Shown piece by piece: positions 1-12,461 of a stretch of DNA of 64,000 nt. The notes under the pieces were generated by a model that had not been told where the DNA came from, did not search any database, and saw nothing but the letters and a program-made list of their open reading frames with translations. The DNA comes from Dillenia suffruticosa (Eukaryota; Streptophyta; Magnoliopsida; Dilleniales; Dilleniaceae): assembly GCA_033439265.1 (NCBI GenBank), contig JAVTVX010000013.1, positions 5,730,501 through 5,794,500 on the forward strand, written 5' to 3'. Numbering within the stretch: position 1 is the stretch's first letter; every line of letters starts with the position of its first letter. The position numbers and the translations under genes are program-made.

Positions 1-218
1 CCAAAGGTTCCAAGACTTGCGCGGTTGTGATTGGGTTTTGGGTTTCATTATTGGTTTGTGGTCGGAATGGTGGGGTTAGTAGAGCTTTCAAATTGGCTGA
101 GATCACATGATCCATGTCCATGGAGGCTCTCTCTTTTTGTGACCAACGGTTGGGACAAGTCAAGGATAGGTCCCATATTGATGTCACAAGAATGCAAGTG
201 AATTCTCATTTTCTGCCT

Positions 219-219
219 C

Positions 220-250
<31 letters not shown>

Positions 251-258
251 TCTCTCTC
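219..258. repeat. (CT)n microsatellite
   Basis: A CT dinucleotide run from about 220 to 246, continued after a short CACA interruption by a second CT run to 258. Confidence 0.95.
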
Positions 259-2982
259 GTCTCAATGTCAGATGGGTCCTACATTTATGCCCAGTCAGTC
301 TCCTACCTGAAAGGCTTATGTGGCACATGGACCACTCTCTCACATCGCGTGACTCTCCCGAATTGCGCTATAGTATGTAAACCACAGACAAAAACATAAA
401 TATTATATTTTTGGTGAATTATATTCTAGTTAATTATGGTCATATTAAACATGTTTTTATATAAAACATATTATAAAATAATTAATCATTTTTACTTAAT
501 AAAAAATTAGAGACACCTAATAAAGTTAATTAAAACAAAAGAAAATATGTTAAATAAAGACTTAAGTTTTTAAGAAAATAGTTTAATAGTTACGTCTCTT
601 TTCTCAATCCGTGATCCGAGATTCAACCCTCATAAAAAAAAAAAAAAAAAGCTCATGTCCACGTGGTGAAATTGCAATGGATTTATTAGGTCAAAATTTT
701 CTTGGCTACTTGGTCATATGTGCATAGAATCACTCAACTTTTTAGCTCTTGGACGAAAAATATAATATTTTTATTACAACCAGTATCCCTAAGTTCATGC
801 CTTAAACCAAGGTTCTAGGTTTTGGTTTGTTTTGTCTAATATTATTTAAAATCCCATGCACATGTCATTATTCCTTAGAAAATCTTTTTATTCATGACAT
901 AAAGACAAAGAGAGAATCCCACCTAAAGGAGTGAATATTTACTTGGAATAAAGATCGAATTATTCTTTGTAGATGTTATTAGTGGTTGGACGTACCTTTT
1001 ATCCCAACAAAAGAAAAGGTGGGAAAGGTTTGAGTTAAAAGGTTTTACCCCCATATATGGGAAAACGTAACAGCTTCATTTCAATCCCTTTCTCACTCTC
1101 AAACTTTCCTGAAACCGAGTTCCATGGACCATGATATTGACCTTGCAAGGAATATGGTGTGCTTTAAATCCTTGATTTTGAGTGGAGTTGGTGGTAACAG
1201 CGCTCACTTCCTTTATTGGGTATTGTGTGCATGGTGGTCCTTGGGGTTTTGGAGGTATGCACAAAATGGGAGTGGAGGCCTGAAATAAAATGGGCTCCAG
1301 AAGTCTTTTTCATGGTCGTGTCTGTGCGTGCGTGCGTTGGAACCGTAAATCAAACTTCGGCCCGGGGTCTAGTTCCCACGTGGGGCCATACCCTCCGGGC
1401 CAAAAGTTCTATAGCAGAAGCCTTTTTCTTTCTCTATTTTTATTTATTTTTTGATAGATAAAAAGATTTGAATCCGAAATCTTTACGAGAGAGAAGGGGA
1501 TAATGACAGATGAGATATATTTAGTTAGCTTTTCTTTCTCCACTTTGCAGTTGATATGGTAATCAAAAAAGAAGACCCTCTTTTCCTCTTGATAACTACT
1601 ACTAAGCGTGACATACAACTGTCACACCATTGGTTTTTCTTTCTGTATTATCAAAAAAAAAAAAAAAAGAAAAAAAATGGATATTATGATGCTAACAATC
1701 AGAGGTTCTCAGATGGGAAGAAAATTTCTCTTCTACTTGAGCTTTTGAGTTCAGTATCACGGGAGACTCTTCACCTGGTTCTAAAACATCCCATGACAAT
1801 ATAGAGTCCAAAGTTAGCAATATGAACGTGACTTTTCTTTTTATTAAGATGTTTACTTCCGGTCATATTTAAATTCAAGATCTCCAAAAAAATACAAACA
1901 ATTTTACCATGAGTGACCATTATTGGATCCCTTAATTAAGTTTCGACTTCAAAACTTGAAAATGAAAAAAATTACGCTAGGAGAGCTGTCTCCTAAATTG
2001 GGTCTTCATAGACATTCGAACCAAATTAATCAGAATATATCTCCGAATACTGGTAGTGGGTGGTTAAAAAACAATTTACCATGAGTGTCGCCCGATACTA
2101 TGAAAAGAAAATCTTAGGAATTCTCTAAACTTGATATATAAATGAACACCGGAGAAGCTTAGTGAAACAAAGTTCAGAAATCCCTCGCCATAAAACCAAA
2201 AGAAATAGAGTTTATACTAGTATTGACCCATACCCTGATATTCAGTATGCGAAAGTCCGTTGTCTTGCAATCAAATCTTAGCTTCATTAGTTGAAAACAT
2301 TTGGACAATGTTTAAGTTTAAAAACTTCGAAATTGAAGTATGGAGGCTTTGAGCCCACCCACTCATTGCTGTGGTCTAATGTATCTGTTTTGTTCTTGTG
2401 CTTTTTGTGTTATTTTGATAGATTTATTAGTGTAAAGAATCCTATCATTATTTTTTAATAAAAGTGGGAATCTTCTTCTGCTAGATCTATCTTTTATGCT
2501 CAATCCTCTTAACAAAAATTTAAATGACCATGTTTTCTTTTGCTGCAGACGACTGCATTTTTGTTTTTCTAAGTGATGATGCAACCAAACAAAATCAAAT
2601 TGAGGAAGGAAGAATGGAAATGGAGAGATTTTACTGCTTGAACTGTCATCGAGGGATGCGAACAATTGCATCAGAGAGCAGAAAGCTAGCGACAGCAAAA
2701 TGACCAATGCTTCGACCTTGTTATAGTATCCGTTCTGCATACTAGCCCAACATTTCCAGGGTACTGTCTAGGATGGGCCCATCAATGGAAGCCCAAGACC
2801 CACCCCGGAAAGCACTTGGGGGAGAGAGAGATCTTGCTATGGAGGTGCTCCAAAATGAGAGGTGAATACGGCGCTTTTTCATTAGCTTTGAGTAAATAAC
2901 ATAACAAAGTTTAAGAAAAATGTCACAAAACAAACTTGATCAATCCAATACAGTACAAGTCTTCGTGCTCACAAATTTACAC

Positions 2983-2984
<2 letters not shown>

Positions 2985-3020
<36 letters not shown>
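2985..3020. repeat. (CT)n microsatellite
   Basis: About 18 uninterrupted CT units. It sits beside the sequence ACAAATTTACACAG, which recurs at 14933-14946 close to another microsatellite, so it may be part of a dispersed repeat. Confidence 0.95.
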
Positions 3021-3026
<6 letters not shown>

Positions 3027-4482
3027 GCCATATATTGCAAATGATTCGGGGACCACCTCACTCTTCTGCAAAGAAGAACAGATGGTTTGTGTTCTCATGG
3101 GAATCTAGTGAATATTATTATATGAATGTACATTTTGATCGTGTTGATATCCACGTTTATTTATGATATTTGCCCTTTTGATTCTAATAATTTCACATTT
3201 TATGTTGTCATATGATGGATTTATGTTGGTGCTTTGTTCTTGCATCTGTTTTCGATACCTCATTTTTGTCCGAGGAGCCCCAACGAGGTTGAGGACATTT
3301 ATGTCCGTGCTGAAAAATTAGGTTTTGCTTTCCTACGAAATTTTAACCAAATTAAGGAATTATCAGAAAGTCTAGCATTGAGATGAATTCGCCCTTCTAG
3401 TGTTGGTTTTGCTTTACAACCCACTAAGTGGATAAACTAAAATTTCAAATGCTTCTTTTTCATTCATTTATGTTCTAGAACTCTTTGGTGTTTTCGTGGT
3501 TAATCACCTATGGGGTATCAAATCTCACTCAATATAAATATGAAAACTCTTCATTTTAATAGTTAATAACCTTTAAGATAGAAATTAAGTTTTTTCTAAT
3601 AGTGTAGCTATATTAGGCCTCATGTTCAAACGCAAGTGCCCAAAGCTATTTAGTTCTTAGGGTTAGTTACACTCCATCTTAGAAGCAAGTTTTCTTCAAA
3701 TAGTACCGAAGGAAATGTTTTCTCATTAAGAATTACGAGGTTATTCTATTTGGTAAGAAAGAACGAGGAAAAAGAATGGATTTGGCATATCAACATTTCT
3801 CATCGAGCGTCAACGAGCGATAACCTAACGGAATGAATCCTTATTCCTTGATCCCAATTTTAAATCTTTATATATAAAAAAAAACATTTCTCATAGAGCT
3901 TTTTTGTTAATGAAATATGTTTGTTTATAATACATTGTCCTGACATGATTAAATAACATTGAACAAAGAACGTGCGACCAACACTTGTTGGTATAGGTGG
4001 GAAGAATATTTTCGTCCCTTAATTAAATCGAAAGTTTGACTCTCCCTGAACACGGAAAAAATAATGTTAGGAGATCTCTCCCTCAAATGAGGCCTAACAG
4101 TCAGGTCGGTTCGGATTAGTCGGGATAAAATCATGGATACCGAACGGTGTACATGATTTTATGTAACTTGCTTTGATCCTTTTTGTGAATCGCATGCAGA
4201 GAACTTCATAGTTTCATGCATGTATAGTCAAATATTATTATTATATATCCTTAATGTAAGAAATGTGATCTTGCAAAAATGTGTTGAAGATCTAAAAAAG
4301 TGGATGATGGGCTTGGACATTGTAAAACATCCTTTCTGCATGTCGTCCAACATTTCCTGGCTATAATATGTGATGGGCTCGGCCCAAAAGAAACCAAAGC
4401 ACGCCACCTCCTCCCAACCCAAATATTACAAATCAATGAAAAATTAATCTAATGAGATAAATTATTAAATTTTTTAATCAAT

Positions 4483-6846
4483 CGGCCTACGATAATGTGA
4501 ATTGAGAGTATCTGGCCAAAGTCTTGTTGGAGTTTAATGTTTCTCTGAAGTTGATTAAGCTCATTAAGTTTGCAGTTTCCAATGGTGACACTTCAATTAT
4601 TTAGAATGCAGAGGCTCTCCCTTCTTTTAAGACTGTGCAAGGGTTAAGACAAGACAATCCCTCTCTCCGTACCTTTTTTTTATGGTTATGGAAAGACTTG
4701 CTAGCATGATTCAAGAAAAAGTGACGAAAGGAGTATGGAATGCAATCAAGGTTAGCAAGGGGGAGCTACCATCTCTCACATTTTCTCTGCTAACGATTTA
4801 ATTCTCTTTGCTGAGGCAAAACTTCTTAACCTTAACAATATTCTCAGTTGCTTTAAGGAATTTTCGGAAAAGAGTGGGCTTCAAGTTAACCCTAAGAAGT
4901 CCAAAATGCGGATCTCTCTGAAGGCCCTGAGACACCTCAAGGTTTCCTTAACGGCGTGCAGTAATTTTTCGATCACTGATAATTTGGGAAACTATTTGAG
5001 ACTGCCAGTAATTCATGGAAGGGTAAACAAAAAATTTTATCATCAGATTGTTAGAAAAGAGTTCCAAGCAAACTTAGAAGCTGGGAGGCCAAGCTCCTAA
5101 GTACCGCAGGGAGAGAGAAAAACATTGATTTAATCGGTGACGGTTTCGATCCCTATTAACATGTTGCAGTCCACATGGTTCTCTGAGAGCATATGCAAGA
5201 GGTTGGATAAGATGAACAACGACTTCTTGTGGGGTAGCAAAGATCACAAGAGAAGGGTTTACTTGATGAAGTGGGATAAGGTATGTGCCTCCAAAAAAGA
5301 GAGAGGCCTGGGAATTAGACGCATGAGGGAGTGCAACATGGCATTTATGGCAATGTTAGGGTGGAGAATTATGAAAGAGGACACCGCTTTGTGGTCCTCA
5401 ATCCTATAATGTAAGTACCTTAAAGGCAAGAACCAGTTGGAACATAAAAGAAATGGAAATGCTCTGCAGTGTAGAGAGGAATCAGTATCAGCGGGGATTG
5501 TCTAAGGAGGGGCATTAAGTGGAGACTGGGGGACGGAAATTCCACTAGTTATGGTTCGACAGATGGTTGGGTAATGAAGAGCTGGTAGGCGGGGCCTCCA
5601 TTCCTCAAGCAGATTGTACTGCAGACATCAAAGTGAATAGGTTCTTGAGCGAGGAAGGCAACTGGAAGTTAGAGGAGCTGTCCTCTGTTCTGCCGTGGCA
5701 AACAGTGGAGGAAATCAGGGCCATTCTGATTCCTAGGGATAGGAGCAGAAGCAACTCATTCTATTGGAAGGAGAGAGGGGATGGTGAATTCTCCGTGGCC
5801 TCAGCGTATTGGCTCTAGAAAAGGGTCTCAGCAGGGCTTCAGGTGTCCGAAAGAGATTGGGCTTGGGTGTAGAAGTTTAAGTGCCCGGAGAGAGTTAAAG
5901 TCTTTCTTTGGATGGCGGCTGGAGGAAGAATCATGGTCAAGGCGGAGCTGAAAGGAAAGAAGATCATTGAAGATGGTACCTGCAGCATTTGTAAGGAGGC
6001 GGAGGAAACTGTGGAGCACGCTTTAAGGGACTGCAGCCATGCTAGAGTTATTTGGAGTAGGTTGGTTCAGGGTATTGATAAGGTTGGGTGCTTTGGGAAT
6101 GAAAATATTTGGGGTTGGCTTAAGAATGGGGCTGCCAAAAGGTTTGATCTGGGATTGGAGGAGGAGGGGCTGACCATCACAACAGTGTGATATGTGTGGA
6201 AGTCAAGGTGCTGCATGGTTTTTCAAAAGAAGCGGGAGCCGCCTCTTCAGATTGTTAACCGAGTGCTGAGTCCGAGTAAGATGAGGTCGAGGAGCCTTAG
6301 TTGGAGTAGCAACGAAGAGGAGGAAGTAAGAGTCTCTTGGAGTAGCCCCCAGAAGGTTTAATTAAGCTAAATGTTGATGTTGCAGCGTTGTTCGAGGGGA
6401 ATAAGGCCGGTGCAGGAGGTATTTTCAGGAATAGCAAGGGGGATTGGGTTTATGGCTTTTGGGTTAATGTGGGTACTTCAAAAGGGGAGTTGGCAAAGCT
6501 TTGGGGCCTGCGTGAGGGACTGACCATTGCCATTTCGAGAAAGATTGGTCCACTAGTAGTGAAGTATGATGCTCTTGCCATTGTTAAAGCAGTTAATGAA
6601 GGGGTTGGCGTCAACCATCCATGGAGGAATCTAGTTTTGGACTGCAAAGTGCACATGCAGGAGCTGGGAGTAGCAGAGATCAGTCATGTTTTTAGGGAGG
6701 CCAGTAAGTGCGCAGACAAGTTGGCGGAGTTGGGGAAAGTGGCTCTAGCGGGTGTGCATGAAGAAGGTTCCCCTCCTGAGGAGGTTGTGGCCTTCATAAG
6801 ACCTGATGCAGCAAGTACTTCCTGGGTGAGAAAGTCGAAGAGGATC
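4483..6846 (+). mobile_element. L1-type LINE remnant, 5' truncated (RT, zinc-binding, RNase H)
   Basis: Broken frames read in order as part of a non-LTR retrotransposon ORF2. From about 4483 comes the second half of the reverse transcriptase: an AYDNVN block, then LRQDNPLS, and a catalytic block reading SANDLILFAEA where FADD is expected. At 5137-5409 is the RT thumb region (NDFLWGS). At 5912-6190 is a zf-RVT-like domain (CSICKEAEETVEHALRDC). At 6370-6846 is an RVT_3-type RNase H. At least four frames are used, with several stop codons, and the catalytic FADD is lost, so the copy is dead. The 5' end and endonuclease are missing, which is usual for LINE insertions. The element is cut at 6846 by a copia insertion and resumes at 14475. 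Confidence 0.9.
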
Positions 6847-6849
6847 TGA
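6370..6849 (+). pseudogene. LINE RNase H-like domain, open frame
   Basis: The frame is open through this stretch and carries the plant LINE RVT_3/RNase H pattern: a VDVAAL strand, GAGGIFRN, an ELAKLWGLREGL helix, a KYDALAIV strand and an HVFREASKCADKLAELG segment. The first acidic position (D in NVDVAA) lies before the first Met at 6388. The stop codon at 6847-6849 is the first three bases of the copia LTR (TGA of TGAAAG), so the original C-terminus lies beyond the insertion, at 14480 onward. It is part of the LINE and not a host gene. Confidence 0.8.
6842..6846. repeat. Target site duplication GGATC (left)
   Basis: The five bases directly before the left LTR match 14475-14479 directly after the right LTR. 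This proves the copia element is one insertion event into the LINE. Confidence 0.95.
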
Positions 6850-7233
6850 AAGCATTCTCTTATGCATTTACAGCGAAATAAATATTGAATGTCTCAAGAT
6901 TTAGGGTCGGATCACTAACCTTTTCGATATACGAGTTCGAAAAATGTCACCAATGGATCAATTTTCTTTTTCGTTCATAATCCAAGAGTCTTTTTGATAG
7001 AATGGAATTATGGTGTATAGAGATATTCTTCCTCTCTCTATTTTCCTATTCTCTCTCTACCTTAAAGAGCACCATGGAAGGGATGGATGGTTAAAAGGGA
7101 GTTAAGAGTTGATTTTTTCCATAAAAAACCACTCCTTCCCTTCCCTCCTTTTGAAAATTCAAAAACAAGAAAGGGAAATGGGTTTGGGTCAAAATCACAT
7201 GGGCGACCCGACCCGGTACCCCCATAACTTACA
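6847..7233 (-). repeat. Copia 3' LTR
   Basis: Plus-strand ends TGAAAGCATT and CATAACTTACA. Its 387 bp align without gaps to 14088-14474, with about 25 substitutions. Confidence 0.95.
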
Positions 7234-8406
7234 TCTCCTAATCGCACATGAGCGTTAGACCTACATTTTGCTTAATCACTTCCATATACCATCGATTTCA
7301 TACAGACAAATGGATCGTGTGACCAGCGAATATATCAAGAGCTCATAGCTACACACCGTTTAAGGATGTGTAGCAGCTCAAGATCTAATACTATGAGGAT
7401 ATCAAGTCTCGCTATACCCTAAACCTCTTTTTACTATATACAGAGTCACTGTACCTCTTATCCCTCTATTAATGAACGAGAGCATACTTGACTCATCTCA
7501 ACTATGCATTCACAATTATGTTTCAGAATATCAAGTTAAAAACATAACTGATCATTTTGTGAATACAAAAATTACGTACAAACTTTAAGACAATCTTCCT
7601 TTTGCACTACTATCTTTCCACTTCATTTTAGCTGCTTTCCTAATCATGCACCGCAAAACCGAATCAAGCATGATCTATTGGTTACATCCCAAAGTAGCAA
7701 CACTAAAATAAACTTTCAAGAAACAGGCGAAAGTCTTAAGGGTATTAAATGAGGTTAATTACAAACCTCTAGGTCTCACACAATGAGATAGAGGGATTTA
7801 TCAATTCATTACCCATAGGGTCACTGAAAGCACACGTGGTATGAACACGTGCTACAATGCATTTTCTATTTATTTAGAAGCGTATATCTATTTCAAAATT
7901 ATAATATATCATATAGATTTTAGTCCAAATATATCACGATACTGACTTGATTCTCTCTTCTTATAAATCCTCCAAAAAAATACTTTTCCAAGAGAGAACC
8001 ACACCTGGCTTCTAGACAAGTGTAATGAATTGTGGAAAATCCATTTCGATTATCAACTAAGTAAATATCAACGACAATCTCATCTTAGTTCTGTACTAAG
8101 GTGGCTAATTTATGTTAATTATCCAAAATTAATATTGTCTCATCTCTACATATCACATAGATATTAGAGGCGATTGCTCGTATGAGAAAGCCAATCTTTC
8201 AAACTTGTCTGACATACTTTTTAATCAAGACATAAGAACTCGCAAATGTAAAAAAAATTCAAATGTCATATAATATGAGTATTATATCACGTTCATTGCT
8301 TATACATATAATTACACTCTACGCAAATAAGAACTCGCAAATGCAAAAAAAATTCAAATGTCATATAATATGAGTATTATATCACGTTCATTGCTTATAC
8401 ATATAA
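7234..8406 (-). other. Copia 3' untranslated region with polypurine tract
   Basis: About 1.17 kb between the pol stop and the 3' LTR with no coding potential. The bases next to the LTR read AGGAGA on the minus strand, a minimal polypurine tract at about 7234-7239. The pol end is covered by a 95-bp tandem duplication. Confidence 0.7.
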
Positions 8407-8421
8407 TTACACTCTACGCAA
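8232..8421. repeat. 95-bp tandem duplication at the copia pol stop
   Basis: 8232-8326 and 8327-8421 are near-identical copies (one base difference seen, GTAAAA versus GCAAAA). The second copy contains the last codons and stop of pol, so the duplication extended the 3' untranslated region. Confidence 0.9.
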
Positions 8422-11400
8422 TTCTAAAGATTTTACATGTTTCAGAAATACATTTTTAGGTATCGGTTTCGTAAATGGATCAGCCACCATTAAATGCGTA
8501 GATAAATACTTCAATGTCACCTCTCCTTTTTCAACAATGTCTCGAATAAAGTTGAATTTAGTATCAATGTGTTTGGTTTTCCCATGATATTTGGGATCTC
8601 TCGTATAAGTGATTGCTGCTTGACTATCACAATAAATTGTCACAACTCCCACTGTGTTGCTTACGATCCCTAAATGTTGTAAAAAACGTTTCAACCAAAC
8701 ACACTCCTGAACTGCTGAAGCACAAGCTACAAACTCTGCTTCCATCGCCGATAGTGATACACATGTTTGTTTCTTACTTCTCCAAGAGATGACGCCTTTA
8801 TTTAGCAAGAAAGCATAACCTGAGGTGGACTTATGTTCATCTAAATCACTACTCCAATCAGCATCTGTGTATCCGCTCAATAACAAGTTATTTTCTTGAT
8901 AACAAAGGGAATAATTCGCAGTTCCTTTCAGATATCTTAGAATTCTCTTCACAGCTGTCCAGTGACCTTTACCTAGATTGGATTGATACCTGCTGACCAA
9001 ATTCACGGCATAGCAGATGTCAGGGCGAGTACACATCATAACGTACATCAGACTCCCAATAGTGCTGGAATACGGTACTTTTGACATCTCATGTTTTTCT
9101 TCAGTGGTCTTTGGGCACATTGCTAAACTTAAACCTTCGTTTTTTGCCACAGGAGTATCAATAGGTTTATAGTTATCCATCCTAAATCGTTCTAAAATCT
9201 TTTTAATATAAGATTCTTGAGATAAGGCTAACAATCTCTTAGAATGATCTCTGTGGATCTTAACACCCAGTATGTACTCTACTTCACCCATGTCCTTCAT
9301 TTCAAAATTTGATGATAACCAACTTTTGATATTTAGGACATACTCCATATCATTTCCGACTAACAATATGTCATCGACATACAGATTTAGAATTACAAAC
9401 TTATCATTGGACTTTTTCACGTAAACACAATAGTTTTTGTCTATCATTACGAAATCGTAAGAGATTACGGATCTATGAAATCTCAAATACCATTGTCTTG
9501 AAAACTGTTTGAGACCATAAATTGATTTATTAAATTCACAAACTTTATTTTCTTGACCTTTAACAATGAAACCTACTGGTTGTTCCATGTAGATTTTTTC
9601 TTTAAGTTCTCCGTTGAGAAATGCAGTTTTCACATCCATTTGATGTAATTCTAAATCTAAATTGATCACAATGGCTAACAATAGGCGAATAGAGGCAAAT
9701 CTCACTACTGGTGAAAATGTTTCTTCATAATCAATACTCTCTTGTTGGGTATAACCTTTTGCCACCAACCGAATTTTGTACCTCTCAATTGTTCCATCAG
9801 TTTTACGTTTATTCTTAAGAATCCATTTGTTCCCAATAGGTTTGCGCCCAGGTGGAAGATCAACTAGTTCTCAAACATAGTTGGAATCTATCGACTCTAT
9901 TTCTTCCTCCATTGCTTTTATCCACTCATCCTTGGCATGACAAGATAAAGTCTCGTTCACATTTTTCGGTTCATCCTTGTCCTGTGGAGAAATGATAAAA
10001 GTGTGCCATTCAATTTCGTAATGACGTTTGGGCACACCTTTCCTAGTACTTTTCCGAATTGACGATTCGGTTGGATCGTTAAAATTTGAATCTCTCCCAC
10101 TGGGATCATCTAGGGATTAAACTTCTCGTAATTCCCTTGATCCATCCTGCACGGAACCATCATTTGAATTATTTAATTCAAACAAATGTTCTCCTTTTGT
10201 TATATCACCTTTGCTAGGAAAATCATTTTCCAAAAAAGTCACATTTCGTGATTCAATTTTGGTTACAATACCATCTTCTCTTTTACCGATAAACACATAA
10301 CATTTTGACTGATGAAAATATTTAATAAAGATACATTTCTTCCCCGGGGACCAATCTTTCCAAATTTATTAGAAGGGTCATGAACGTATGCTACCGATCT
10401 CCAAGGTCTAAGATCAGTCAGACTTGGTGTCCTACCAGTCCAAAGTTCATACGGTGTTGTGGGTACTGTTTTTGAAGACACTTTATTTAAGATATAGGTC
10501 GCAGTTAACAATGTATCTTCCCAAAAGGAAATTGACAAATTAGCCTACGCCATCATAGATTTCGTCATTTCCAACAACGTTCTATTCCTCCTCTCAACAA
10601 CACCATTCTGTTGAGACGTATGGGGAATAGTCAATTGTCTAATTATTCATTTTTCATTACACAGATCATTGAACTGATCTGATAGATATTCACGCCATTG
10701 ATCTGTCTTTCGTTCTATCCATTTGATTCTCTACTTCATTCATATAACGTCGAAAACACTCAAGTGTTTCAGACTTGTGAGTAATCAAATAGACATGACC
10801 AAAACGCGTGAAATCATCAATAAAAGTAATGAAATATGACGCTTCATGCCTAACCTTCACATTCATTGAACCACAAATGTCAAAGTGAACCAATTGTAAT
10901 GGAAGTTCAGCCCTCACGGCTTTTCCAAAAGGTTTTCGAGTCATCTTCCTGCAAGACAATATTCACAATTCGGTAAATCAACTTTAGTAAGCGAACCCAA
11001 TAGTCCTGCTTTCAGAAATCGATTCATCCTGTCCTGCCCTTTGTGACCAAGTCTAGCATGTCATATTTTGTCATCTATATTAGCATTACTAGAAAAACAA
11101 ATATTTAACAAAATATAACGATTAGTATAACAGTTAAACATTTGTCTGTCACAATCTAAAGTAAGAAATTCATTTAACAGATATCCAGTACCATAAAACA
11201 CATCACTATTATAAACACAAACCCTATCACGAGTAAACTTCAAGTCATAGTCTAGTTTAAGAAGAATAATAACAGAGACTAAATTTTGTCAAATTTCCAG
11301 TGCAAAGAGAACATCATGTAAGATTAGAGTTTGGCCACTTCGTAACTCCAGTTTGCAAGTGTCAATCCCTTTGACTTCTACTCTTATATTATTTCCTACG

Positions 11401-11490
11401 TATATCCATCTTGCACCAGGAGGAACTCGACGAAAGTCCACGAACGCTTCTCGATCTCTCATCACATGGTCTGTTGCTCCTGAGTCTATA
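8407..11490 (-). pseudogene. Copia pol (protease, integrase, RT, RNase H), broken
   Basis: The protease site DSGATDHV lies near 11470-11490. Integrase pieces follow at 10959-10690 (FDICGSM, FITFIDDFTRFG) and 10538-10263 (ATYILNKV, PYELWTGRTPSL), separated by a frameshift. The longest open part, 9768-8407 (453 codons), carries RT and RNase H: GYTQQESIDYEETFSPV, SIYGLKQ, catalytic YVDDILLVGND, SYIKKILERF, LMYVMMCTRPDI, then RNase H with TDADW, ALSAMEAEF and YCDSQAAI. A TGA at 9871-9873 stands where copia proteins have Trp (before ELVDLPPG). The integrase zinc-binding block near 11000 is badly decayed. These breaks mean no full polyprotein can be made. Confidence 0.9.
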
Positions 11491-11492
11491 AT

Positions 11493-12461
11493 TCACACAG
11501 GATATGATTCAGAAAGTAAAACAGTGCTAGAGACATATATAACACTTAGAGAAGCGTTACAAGGTGCTACCTTTTTCGACTCGGGACATTCTCGAGCGAA
11601 ATGATCAAGAGTTTTACAATTGTAACACTTCAGTTTGCTTTTATCCTTCTTTTTCCAAAACCGCTTGCGTTTGTTCTTACGATTGGAATTGCTTTTCTTA
11701 AACCTTTCCGCAATGTCCTTCCCTTTCTTACCCTTGTTCTTGTTCCCTTTCCGTTTAAAGCCCGTAACTTTCTGGGAACTTGACTCAACTATATAGGCAT
11801 TAGAAATCGATTTTGCAGCACCAAACCGCTCATCTTCGAGTTCTACGTGGCGAGCAGTATCAGCGAAAATCTTAATGCTATCATTGTGAATCAAATTGAC
11901 CTTCAAGTGCTCCCACTGGTCTCGAAGGGATTGGATTAAATCTTGAACCTGTTGCTCATTAGATAAAACATGACTTGCTGATTTCAATTCCCTTATCATA
12001 TTTGACATAGTTATGAGGTGTAGTTTGATATTGTGATCAGACTTCTTTTTGTACGTGTCAAACTTGATAGTCAACTGTCTCAGACGGGTCACACTGGTAC
12101 CTCTATACTTCTCTCTGAGGTATACTCATATGTCATTAGTAGTAGGGAATTGTTTACATTCATGTATGAGATCATTAACTACAGAACTAACCAGAATGCC
12201 ACGTGCAGTGGAATTTTTTTTCTTCCACGCCTGGTAAGCTTCTTGATCTCTTCTCTGTTGAACAGTGTTTCCAATTCCAGGATCTTGCATGATATGGTTG
12301 ATACCCTCCAAGGCATCCTGCTCTTTCAGCACATACTATATCTTGTGGTGCTAAATATCATAATTGTCGCCATTAAACTTATCACCTTTATTCAAATTTG
12401 CTATTATTGATTTCGATGCAATGGTCTGAGTTTTCAAAGAGAGACTATTATAAGTATTCAT
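11493..12461 (-). pseudogene. Copia gag (nucleocapsid), broken
   Basis: The likely start is the ATG at 12461-12459, opening MNTYNSLSLKTQ. The frame then shows ALEGINHIMQDPG, the central capsid region (LTIKFDTYKKKSDHNIKLH, LIQSLRDQWEHLKVNLIH), a Lys/Arg-rich stretch and a CCHC zinc knuckle, CYNCKTLDHFAREC, near 11640. Stops interrupt it: two TAG codons near 12340-12355, TGA at 12124-12126 and TGA at 11493-11495 just before the protease site. Each stands at a position where related proteins would plausibly carry Trp, so each fits a single G-to-A change. Confidence 0.88.

Larger units (their letters stand above)
1..4482. other. Gene-poor region with microsatellites and repeat fragments
   Basis: No ORF here resembles a protein I recognise. 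The region is AT-rich with A/T homopolymer runs. It contains CT microsatellites near 220-246 and 2985-3020, and fragments of a dispersed repeat near 1975-2085, 2915-2990 and 4060-4150 (related copies at 14630-14965). The 125-codon minus ORF at 2363-2740 has no recognisable motif. I see no convincing exon series. Confidence 0.6.

Noticed and set aside
2363..2740. 125-codon minus ORF as a possible membrane protein gene
   Set aside because: No motif, low-complexity hydrophobic and Ser stretches, and no splice-linked neighbours. Chance is likely in AT-rich DNA.
8407..9768. 453-codon ORF as a host gene
   Set aside because: It is the RT-RNase H part of the copia element (YVDD motif, flanked by LTRs and a target duplication).
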